From: an uncultured Bacteriovorax sp.
Lineage (GTDB): Bacteria > Bdellovibrionota > Bacteriovoracia > Bacteriovoracales > Bacteriovoracaceae
Reading direction: 5' to 3'
DNA length: 13,415 nucleotides
Assembly: GCA_946480715.1 (NCBI GenBank)
Contig: CAMLKK010000057.1
Span: 1-13,415, forward strand
Shown here: in pieces, positions 7,306 through 13,415 of the stretch
Position numbering within the stretch: the stretch's first letter is position 1
Layout of the letters: each line of letters opens with the position of its first letter
Translations under genes and position numbers: made by a program
The notes under the pieces: generated by a model
Told to the model about the DNA's origin: nothing
Database searches by the model: none
What the model saw: the letters and a program-made list of their open reading frames with translations, nothing else

Positions 7306-7438
7306 GTGGAATTTCCCTAGGTAAAAAGCCTTTTTGGACGAGAAATTATCCTCAATATCTGTATGACTTTGCAAGAAACATTTAGTATATAAAAGGTCCC
7401 CAAATTAGATGTTAGAACGCTGAAAATCGAGTCAAGTT
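7306..7438. promoter_or_regulatory. Divergent promoter region between kynA and ctaA-ctaB
   Basis: This 133 bp stretch (64 bp if kynA starts at TTG 7374) must drive both directions, as both flanking genes point outward. The AT-rich core at 7381-7394 contains TATACT on the minus strand (7389-7384), one mismatch from a sigma70 -10 box, and TATAAA on the plus strand (7388-7393). I see no good -35 box at proper spacing on either side; ATGACT at 7363-7368 is a weak plus-strand candidate with a long 19 bp spacer. If TATACT is used, transcription would begin near 7377, almost on top of the TTG, another reason to prefer the ATG at 7305. The two -10 candidates overlap, so the promoters could compete. 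No clear operator palindrome is visible. Confidence 0.4.
7314..7318 (-). promoter_or_regulatory. Ribosome binding site favouring the kynA ATG at 7305
   Basis: The minus strand reads AGGGAAATTCCACATG, with AGGGA 8 nt before the ATG at 7305-7303. The competing TTG at 7374 has only TGTTTC ahead of it, so this site supports the shorter protein. Confidence 0.5.
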
Positions 7439-9265
7439 ATGCGATTAAAAAATCTTACGCTGCTCAATGTCTTATTGACCTTTGCCCTGCTTATGTGGGG
7501 AGCTGTCGTTCACAATACTCAATCGAGTTTAGCGTGTCCTGATTGGCCTCTTTGTTACGATCAATTTTTTCCGAACATGGAAGGCGCAATTCTCATTGAG
7601 CACGGCCATCGTTTGTTAGCTTCGCTTGTTGGTTTCATCAATATCTGTCTTGTGGTCTTAGCGTTCAAACAAAAAGATTTATCTGTTCGTCATCAGCATC
7701 TTTTTAAATCAACACTACTCGCACTTTTCGTGGTTATTGCTCAAGGTGTACTGGGTGGAATCACTGTTATTTATAAACTACCAACGATTGTTTCGACGAC
7801 TCACTTAGGAACATCGCTGATTTATTTTTCTATTCTAGTGTACATCCACCATGTCGCCTCAACCATTTATTCTCCAATGAAAATGGTGAGCAGTGACTTA
7901 AAAGAAAAAATGAAAGCAGCATGGAAACCGGCCATCCGACATGGAGTCGTTTTTTCACTTGTGCTCCTATACTCACAAATTCTTTTAGGCGCTTTCATGA
8001 GACACGCTGGTGTTGGAGCCGCTTGTGGATTAGGTCCGAAAAGCGCGCTTCTTTGTGTTGATGTGACCGATTGGTCATTACGTTTATGGCCATCACTTCA
8101 TCAATCACAATTGCATATGATCCACAGACTTTATGCCATTGTAGTAGCTGCAGTCATCATCACTTTCGCTGGAAGAAGTTTTAGATTTTTTAAAGAACTT
8201 CCAAGTTTACGTTCCTTTTCTTTAATGCCGATCCTCTTCATTATTTTTCAAGTTATCGTCGGTGTTCTTGCTGTTTATCTGAACCTGCAAGTTGTTCCAA
8301 CAACTCTTCATTTGGCAGGTGCCGCACTTTCATTAATCACTCTATGGAAACTCAACTTAATGTTGAAATCTTTGGAAGAAGAATTGTTTATTGAAAAACA
8401 ACATTCTTATTTTTCAGATGTTGTAGATCTGACAAAACCTAGACTTTCATTACTCGTCATGGTGACAGTTTTGGTGGGTTCAATCATTGCACCAGCACAT
8501 ATTAATTTCTTTCAAGCACTCTTCTCACTGTTTTTAATCACGATGGTCGTTATCGGAGCTGCTGCACTTAACTGCTATATTGAAAGAGACATCGATGCAA
8601 AAATGAGCCGAACAAAGGATCGTCCACTTCCATCAAGAAGAATGACACCACAGACAGCTTTAGTTTTTGGCGTTTTAATGCTTATTGTCTCAATTCCTGC
8701 GCTCATGATTTATGTAAACCTTGTGACAGGAATTTTAGCCATTGTTGCCGCAGCGCTTTATCTTTACGCTTACACTCCAATGAAAGTTAAGAGTGAATTG
8801 GCCGTCTATATTGGTGCCATTCCAGGCGCACTTCCTCCAGTAATGGGTTGGACGGCCGTAACTGGCAAAATTGATATGATGGCGATTGCTCTTTTCTTGA
8901 TACTGTTCGTCTGGCAATTACCTCATTTTTTAGCTATCTCAATGTATCTGGCAGACGACTACGATGCGGCGAATATAAAAGTTTATCCCAACATGAAAAA
9001 GGGGATTCCGCTGACGAAAATCGGAATTTTTGTTTTCACAGTTATTTTATTCGGGACATCTCTATTGCCCTCGATCTACGCACAAGCGAGTTTTATTTAT
9101 ACTAGGGCCGCGCTTGTTTTAAGTGGAGTCTTTGTTCTATACGCCGCTAGAGGTTTTTTCATTAAACAAGATGAGAAAAAAGAGAAGCAATGGGCCCGTA
9201 ATTATTTTTATGGATCACTCTTTTATCTACCGCTGCTACTTGGAGCATTGATATTTTTTAAATAG
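7439..9265 (+). CDS. ctaA-ctaB: Fused heme A synthase (CtaA/COX15) and heme O synthase (CtaB)
   Basis: One 608-residue membrane protein carrying both steps that turn heme B into heme A. Residues 1 to about 310 are CtaA: eight helices, the conserved sites EHGHR (Glu54, His57), TTHLG (His121), LHMIHR (His225, His228) and TTLHLAG (His290), and two Cys pairs, CPDWPLC (33/39) and 195/205. A short linker (about 311-327) leads to CtaB, a UbiA-type farnesyltransferase: LTKPRLS at 330-336, NCYIERDID and MSRTKDRP at 377-395, YTPMK at 444-448, and WQLPHF to LADDYD at 491-508. All signature residues of both halves are present. The ATG directly precedes the first CtaA helix; only a weak purine stretch stands as ribosome site. 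coxB follows after 97 bp, so heme A is made next to its user. Confidence 0.95.
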   Translation: MRLKNLTLLNVLLTFALLMWGAVVHNTQSSLACPDWPLCYDQFFPNMEGAILIEHGHRLLASLVGFINICLVVLAFKQKDLSVRHQHLFKSTLLALFVVIAQGVLGGITVIYKLPTIVSTTHLGTSLIYFSILVYIHHVASTIYSPMKMVSSDLKEKMKAAWKPAIRHGVVFSLVLLYSQILLGAFMRHAGVGAACGLGPKSALLCVDVTDWSLRLWPSLHQSQLHMIHRLYAIVVAAVIITFAGRSFRFFKELPSLRSFSLMPILFIIFQVIVGVLAVYLNLQVVPTTLHLAGAALSLITLWKLNLMLKSLEEELFIEKQHSYFSDVVDLTKPRLSLLVMVTVLVGSIIAPAHINFFQALFSLFLITMVVIGAAALNCYIERDIDAKMSRTKDRPLPSRRMTPQTALVFGVLMLIVSIPALMIYVNLVTGILAIVAAALYLYAYTPMKVKSELAVYIGAIPGALPPVMGWTAVTGKIDMMAIALFLILFVWQLPHFLAISMYLADDYDAANIKVYPNMKKGIPLTKIGIFVFTVILFGTSLLPSIYAQASFIYTRAALVLSGVFVLYAARGFFIKQDEKKEKQWARNYFYGSLFYLPLLLGALIFFK

Positions 9266-9362
9266 ATAAAATTAGATTTTCCGATTATGATTGAAGCTAA
9301 ATATTTAACAAAAACGCCTCTTTATAAATGCACTTTAACTTTCCACTGAAAGGATTGCTGTT
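9266..9362 (+). promoter_or_regulatory. Spacer before coxB with palindrome and possible promoter
   Basis: A 97 bp AT-rich gap, long for this operon. It contains TTGAAG (9291-9296), a perfect 10 bp palindrome TAAATATTTA (9298-9307), and a -10-like TATAAA (9323-9328). The spacing of TTGAAG to TATAAA (26 bp) is too long for a standard sigma70 promoter, so a separate coxB promoter is only possible. There is no hairpin plus T-run terminator after ctaA-ctaB, so read-through is likely. AAAGGA at 9349-9354 is the coxB ribosome site, 8 nt before ATG. Confidence 0.3.
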
Positions 9363-10178
9363 ATGAGTATTATTGATCTTTACATGAAACTTTTTGTGTC
9401 TTCTGCACAGGCTTCAGAGATGAGCCTTTGGGAACGCATGAAACCACCGGTCGATATTTCAACAAATGGGTATCTGATCGATGATCTTTTTAAATTAACG
9501 ACAATCCTTATTCTTATTTTCTTTTTCTTCGTAGTACTGGGAATTTTCGGATTCTCTTATCTCTACGCAAGCAAACGTCACCCAAAAGCTGCTTATGTTT
9601 TAGGGAACAGTAAAAAGCACATTGCTATCGTTGCAGCTATCGGTGCACTTGTATTCATCGTCATCGATATGCAAATTACAACAATTTCTAACCGCGACTT
9701 CGTAAACGTTTTCTTAAAATATCCAAATGAAAAAGAAGACATTGTTCGCGTAGAAGTTCTTGGTCAGCAGTGGGCATGGAACTTCCGTTATGCAGGTAAA
9801 GATGGAATCTTCAACACTGAAGACGATGTTGTTACATTGAATGATCTTCGTGTTCCTGCTAACAAAAAAGTTATTTTCCAGTTAACAAGTAAAGACGTTA
9901 TCCACTCACTTTATTTCCCGAACGCGAGAATTAAAGTCGATGCAATGCCAGGACGTATTTCAAGAATGTGGTACGAGCTGAAAACACCTGGAACATACGA
10001 TATTGCGTGTGCTGAAATGTGCGGAACTTTCCACTACAGAATGCAAGCTAAACTCACGGTGTACGATCAAAAGAATTACGATGAATGGATGGAGATGATG
10101 CAAGAACGCACGAACTTCGCCGTTGAAAAAGAACGCTCTGATATTTACTGGGGCTGGAAGTGGGTTGCTTCTAACTAA
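9363..10178 (+). CDS. coxB: Cytochrome c oxidase subunit II (CuA subunit)
   Basis: Takes electrons from cytochrome c on the periplasmic side and passes them through the binuclear CuA centre to heme a of subunit I. The 271-residue protein has two membrane helices (about 44-69 and 86-106) followed by the periplasmic cupredoxin domain. All CuA ligands are visible: His181 in DVIHSLYFP, then Cys216, Glu218 (backbone), Cys220, His224 and Met227 in CAEMCGTFHYRM. The aromatic QQWAWNFRY (135-143) is the electron-entry patch. The SAQA near residues 14-17 could end a short signal peptide, but the preceding segment is weakly hydrophobic. There is no fused cytochrome c domain, so a separate c-type donor is needed; the diheme lipoprotein three genes downstream is a candidate. 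It precedes coxA by 42 bp. Confidence 0.96.
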   Translation: MSIIDLYMKLFVSSAQASEMSLWERMKPPVDISTNGYLIDDLFKLTTILILIFFFFVVLGIFGFSYLYASKRHPKAAYVLGNSKKHIAIVAAIGALVFIVIDMQITTISNRDFVNVFLKYPNEKEDIVRVEVLGQQWAWNFRYAGKDGIFNTEDDVVTLNDLRVPANKKVIFQLTSKDVIHSLYFPNARIKVDAMPGRISRMWYELKTPGTYDIACAEMCGTFHYRMQAKLTVYDQKNYDEWMEMMQERTNFAVEKERSDIYWGWKWVASN

Positions 10179-10220
10179 TTTAACTAGACTGATTTTTAAA
10201 AAAATATAGCGAGGATACTC

Positions 10221-11948
10221 ATGGCATTTTTTGAACAAGACATTCACGACGCACCAACGACGTTTTTGTCTAAATACGTTTTCTCTTTTGACCATAAAGT
10301 CATTGCAAAACAATTCCTGTGGTACGGAATTGCTTTCTTAGGTATCGGCGGAATGATGGCCATCCTAATCCGTTGGACTCTCGCATTCCCGGGTGAAGCA
10401 TTCCCAATTCTTGGACCACTTCTTTTCCCAGATACAAACGGTGTTGTTCCACCAGATACATATGCCATGCTCTTTACTCTGCATGGAACAATCATGATTT
10501 TCTACGCCATCACTCCACTCCTAATCGGAGCGTTTGGTAACTACTGTATCCCGCTCATGATCGGTGCACGCGATATGGTTTTCCCAACATTGAACATGCT
10601 TTCATTCTGGTTAGCAGTTGTTTCAGCAATCCTTCTACTCGCTTCACTTGTAACACCACTTGGTGGAGCTGCAGGTGGATGGACTTCATATCCAACACTT
10701 TCAACACTAATTGGTTCGCCAGGTGTTGGTCAGACTCTTTGGACAACAGCTCTTTTCGTTCTTGGTGTTTCATCAACAATGGGTGCTGTTAACTATATCG
10801 CGACTATCATTACACTTCGTGCTCCGGGTATGGGCTATTTCGATATGCCACTAACAATCTGGGGACTATGGTTAACAGCGATTTTGAACGCAATCTTCCT
10901 TCCAGTTCTTGGTGCTGGTCTACTTCTTTTAACGTTTGACCGCGTTTTTGGAACAACATTCTTCCTAGCAGGAGCAGCAGCGACCTCAGGTTCAGGAGAT
11001 CCGGTACTTTTCCAACACGTGTTTTGGATTTTCGGTCACCCGGAAGTTTACATCCTCATTCTTCCAGCTTGGGGTGTTGTATCTGACTTACTTTCATTCT
11101 TCGCGAGAAAACCAGCTTTCGCTGCTAAAGCGACTGCTCTTTCAATGACTGTTATTACAATTCTTTCAACACTTGTTTACGGTCACCATATGTACACGAC
11201 TCAAATGAGTCCGCTTCTTACTCAATCGTTCATGCTTCTTACGATGACGATTTCGATTCCTTCCGCTGTATTTTTCGCCAACTGGCTTGGAACAATTTGG
11301 AAAGGATCAATCCGTTTCCACACACCAATGCTTTTTGCTCTTGGTGTAGTTTTCGTATTCGGTCTTGGGGGATTAACTGGTCTTTACCTGGCAACAGTTT
11401 CAACTGACCTTTACCTTCACGACACTTATTTCGTAGTTGGTCACTTCCACTACACAATGGCCGCTTCAGTTCTTCTTGGTGGTTTTGCCGGAACATATTT
11501 CTGGTTCCCAAAAATGTTCGGACGCATGATGAACGAAAGACTAGGTAAGATCCACTTCTGGATTACAATGCTTGGTCTGAATGGTGTTTTCATGGGAATG
11601 ATGATTGTTGGATACGCAGGTATGCACCGTCGTATTTACAACCCATTCGTGTATGAATTCTTACAAAATTTGATTCCGATCAACATGTTCATTACGATTT
11701 CAGCTTTAACAATGGGCTTTGCTCAACTCTTCTTCGTGTATAACTTCATTCACTCAATCTACAGAGGAAAAGTATCAGGACAAAATCCTTGGGAAGTTGG
11801 AACACTAGAGTGGACTATTCCTTCGCCAGCTCCACACTACAACTTTGCTGAGATCCCAGTTGTTAAATGTGGGCCGCATGAATTCGGAAACCCAAATCTA
11901 AAAGGTAAAGATTTCCAGTATCAAACTGAAGAATTGGTAAAGGCATAA
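10221..11948 (+). CDS. coxA: Cytochrome c oxidase subunit I (heme a, heme a3-CuB)
   Basis: Catalytic inner-membrane subunit that reduces O2 to water and pumps protons. The 575-residue, twelve-helix protein has every metal ligand: His88 and His410 for heme a, His408 for heme a3, and His273, His322 and His323 for CuB. Tyr277 in GHPEVY is the crosslinked tyrosine. Glu275 in the same motif marks an A1-type D-channel enzyme, and the D-channel residues Asp118 (GARDMVFP), Asn107 and Asn125 are kept. The canonical K-channel lysine (Lys354 in Paracoccus, PTGIKVFSW) aligns with Phe351 in PSAVFFANW, and the nearby Thr with Ser348; the K-channel Ser in GVVSD (about 288) is kept. GAGGA lies 5 nt before ATG. 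The stop is 3 bp before the next gene, coxC. Confidence 0.97.
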   Translation: MAFFEQDIHDAPTTFLSKYVFSFDHKVIAKQFLWYGIAFLGIGGMMAILIRWTLAFPGEAFPILGPLLFPDTNGVVPPDTYAMLFTLHGTIMIFYAITPLLIGAFGNYCIPLMIGARDMVFPTLNMLSFWLAVVSAILLLASLVTPLGGAAGGWTSYPTLSTLIGSPGVGQTLWTTALFVLGVSSTMGAVNYIATIITLRAPGMGYFDMPLTIWGLWLTAILNAIFLPVLGAGLLLLTFDRVFGTTFFLAGAAATSGSGDPVLFQHVFWIFGHPEVYILILPAWGVVSDLLSFFARKPAFAAKATALSMTVITILSTLVYGHHMYTTQMSPLLTQSFMLLTMTISIPSAVFFANWLGTIWKGSIRFHTPMLFALGVVFVFGLGGLTGLYLATVSTDLYLHDTYFVVGHFHYTMAASVLLGGFAGTYFWFPKMFGRMMNERLGKIHFWITMLGLNGVFMGMMIVGYAGMHRRIYNPFVYEFLQNLIPINMFITISALTMGFAQLFFVYNFIHSIYRGKVSGQNPWEVGTLEWTIPSPAPHYNFAEIPVVKCGPHEFGNPNLKGKDFQYQTEELVKA

Positions 11949-11951
11949 TAG

Positions 11952-12518
11952 ATGACGACTGAAACAGTAACACCAAAATTGAACACACATGAAGGAGATA
12001 AAGCTATCTTCTCTGTGTCTATGGTTGTTGCCCTGGTTTCATTTGGAATGCTCTTTCTTACTTTAATGATGAGTTTTGCTCTCTTTAGATTTACAGCTCC
12101 AGTATGGCCACCAGCGGGAATGGTAAAACCATCGCTGATCATACCTGGGCTGAGTACATTATTTATTGTTATCAGTTCTCTATGTTACATGCGTTTTGAA
12201 AAAAACATTAACGAGAGAAAGTTTCTCGTCTTAACATTAATCCTTGGCCTGGCATTCATGGTGTCGCAATTCATGTTTTGGCACCAATTAAAGTCTCAAG
12301 GAATTTTTGTTTCATCGGGAATTTTTGCTTCAATTCTTTATTCATTCACTTGGATCCATGCCGCTCACATCGTGGCAGCATTGGCTTTACTACTTTGGTT
12401 ATTTAAGGGTGTTGAAGATAAGAGGAAAGCGCACTTGCGTGTCAACAGTGTAGGGAAGTTTTGGCATTTCCTAGGAATTGTTTGGCTAATTATGTTTGTG
12501 ACTATTTTTGTTTTATAA
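11952..12518 (+). CDS. coxC: Cytochrome c oxidase subunit III, second copy (divergent five-helix type)
   Basis: Inner-membrane partner of CoxA, encoded 3 bp after it. The 188-residue protein has five predicted helices and the family marks VWPPAG (51-56), FWHQL (109-113), SGIFASILY with IHAAHI (122-140), and KFWHFLGIVWLIMF (169-182). The acidic residue normally in the first helix of this form (Glu90 of bovine COX3) aligns with Phe31, and the QxxEY motif is replaced by QFMFWHQL, so this copy is more diverged than the one at 3488-4120. An AAAGG ribosome site lies inside the end of coxA, 8 nt before ATG. Clear subunit III by pattern and position; whether both copies sit in one enzyme is unknown. 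Confidence 0.9.
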   Translation: MTTETVTPKLNTHEGDKAIFSVSMVVALVSFGMLFLTLMMSFALFRFTAPVWPPAGMVKPSLIIPGLSTLFIVISSLCYMRFEKNINERKFLVLTLILGLAFMVSQFMFWHQLKSQGIFVSSGIFASILYSFTWIHAAHIVAALALLLWLFKGVEDKRKAHLRVNSVGKFWHFLGIVWLIMFVTIFVL

Positions 12519-12527
12519 GAGGGATAT

Positions 12528-13412
12528 ATGAAAGGTTTGAAGATCGTTTTTACAGTTTTGGCCTTAGCCACTCTGGCATCTTGTAGTGAATCTCACTTCA
12601 AAGAAGACAAAGTGTTCGCTGGTGGTGTGTACGCGACGGCAAAACAATTAAATGATGGTAAATCAGTTTACACAGAATACTGTATGCAATGTCACGGTGT
12701 GAATGGTGATGGGAACGGTGTAGCTGCAAAAGGTTTAACAGTACCACCGAGAAACTTTAAACTTGGAACTTATAAGTTTGGATCTGTAGTGACGGGAGAG
12801 TTACCACACGATGCTCATTTCTTTGCAATTATCAAAAATGGTCTTCATGGAACAGCGATGCTTCCTTGGGATCTTTCTGAAAGACAACTTTTCAATGTCG
12901 TTCAATACATCAAAACTTTCGCTCCAGCTAAGTGGGAAGGCGCTGATAAAAAACTTGGTCAGGAAATTACTGCTGGTAAAGATCCATACGGTGACGCTTT
13001 AAAAGAAACAGCCATTCAAAGAGGTAAAGAAGTTTACCACGTAGTCGCTCAATGTTGGACTTGTCACCAGGCCTATGTTTCTAAAGCAGAATTAAGTCAG
13101 ATGGCCCAAAAAATTAATGGTGCTCCAATGACGGAATTTGATCCAGCCATGCACAACATTAAACTTCAACCATCAGATTACGATGTAATGACTCAGCCAC
13201 CTGAATTCACTTACGACCGTGTTCGCTCAGCTGTAACAGTTGAAGAACTTTATGTTCGTCTAAACGCAGGTGTAGGCGGAACTGCAATGGCTTCTTGGAA
13301 AGGCGTTCTTCAAGATGAAGAAATTTGGGCCGTAGCTCACTACGTACGCTCATTGATGGACTTAAGAAATACACCAGAACGTAAAAAATTAATGGACTCA
13401 ATTAAGAACTAA
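12528..13412 (+). CDS. Diheme cytochrome c lipoprotein
   Basis: A 294-residue exported c-type cytochrome, likely anchored by lipid. The signal sequence (1-18) ends in the lipobox LASC with Cys19. Two class I cytochrome domains follow: CMQCH at 52-56 with likely Met111 ligand in GTAM, and CWTCH at 176-180 with Met254 in a second GTAM. The two halves end alike (RQLFNVVQYIKTF and EEIWAVAHYVRSL), which points to duplication. The insert after CWTCH (about 181-230) is longer than in the first domain. The gene is 9 bp after coxC, with GAGG 5 nt before ATG. Its place after coxB-coxA-coxC suggests an electron donor to CuA, like the fused domain of caa3 oxidases. Three bases remain to the window edge, so a terminator cannot be judged. 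Confidence 0.92.
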   Translation: MKGLKIVFTVLALATLASCSESHFKEDKVFAGGVYATAKQLNDGKSVYTEYCMQCHGVNGDGNGVAAKGLTVPPRNFKLGTYKFGSVVTGELPHDAHFFAIIKNGLHGTAMLPWDLSERQLFNVVQYIKTFAPAKWEGADKKLGQEITAGKDPYGDALKETAIQRGKEVYHVVAQCWTCHQAYVSKAELSQMAQKINGAPMTEFDPAMHNIKLQPSDYDVMTQPPEFTYDRVRSAVTVEELYVRLNAGVGGTAMASWKGVLQDEEIWAVAHYVRSLMDLRNTPERKKLMDSIKN

Positions 13413-13415
13413 TTT

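Noticed and set aside
7306..7374. TTG start giving a 389-residue tryptophan dioxygenase
   Set aside because: It has no Shine-Dalgarno and lies almost on the only good minus-strand -10 box. The 23 extra residues precede the conserved start of the family. It cannot be wholly excluded.
9960..10313. Open frame of 117 codons on the minus strand across the coxB-coxA junction
   Set aside because: It is antisense to the CuA motif region and the CoxA start, has no family pattern, and is best explained as a shadow of two strongly conserved genes.

Overview
The window is a respiratory-chain locus. It holds eleven complete genes and one gene cut by the left edge. Base composition is AT-leaning, and genes are packed with short gaps, ATGA overlaps and 8-20 bp overlaps. 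The gene set suits an aerobic Gram-negative bacterium: a diheme cytochrome lipoprotein, a membrane-anchored multiheme cytochrome, and an A-type cytochrome c oxidase. My best guess is a Bdellovibrionota/Bacteriovoracia-like or other delta-type proteobacterium. That placement comes from general resemblance of the proteins, not from a database search.

Left block, + strand, 1-5062: the C-terminal part of a bc-complex cytochrome b; a 937-residue membrane-anchored coiled-coil cytochrome with eight CXXCH motifs, in the place where cytochrome c1 or QcrC would be expected; a five-helix oxidase subunit III; a 70-residue exported CPTC membrane protein; a DUF420 membrane protein (a family linked to aa3 oxidase maturation); and a 60-residue charged protein. 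Gaps or overlaps of 11 nt or less from the octaheme gene onward suggest one transcript.

Middle block, - strand, 5043-7305: a tryptophan 2,3-dioxygenase of the long, animal-like type, overlapping by 8 bp a class V PLP enzyme that is probably kynureninase-like. Together they suggest tryptophan breakdown through kynurenine, although no formamidase is present. This pair converges on the left block (20 bp of 3' overlap) and diverges from the right block.

Right block, + strand, 7439-13412: a fused heme A synthase/heme O synthase (CtaA-CtaB), then coxB (CuA subunit), coxA, a second subunit III and a diheme cytochrome c lipoprotein. The blocks read as one electron path: quinol, to the b/octaheme complex, to the diheme lipoprotein or other c hemes, to CuA in CoxB, to heme a and a3/CuB in CoxA. 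CtaA-CtaB supplies heme A, and the DUF420 and CPTC proteins are candidate assembly factors.

Points most worth a second look: CoxA has an intact D-channel signature but Phe at the canonical K-channel lysine; subunit III is present twice, in separate operons, with different residues at the conserved acidic site; the octaheme bc subunit; the small CPTC protein; and the animal-like TDO paired with a non-canonical kynureninase-like enzyme. I found no RNA genes, mobile elements, CRISPR arrays or long DNA repeats. No stretch over 300 bases lacks a gene.
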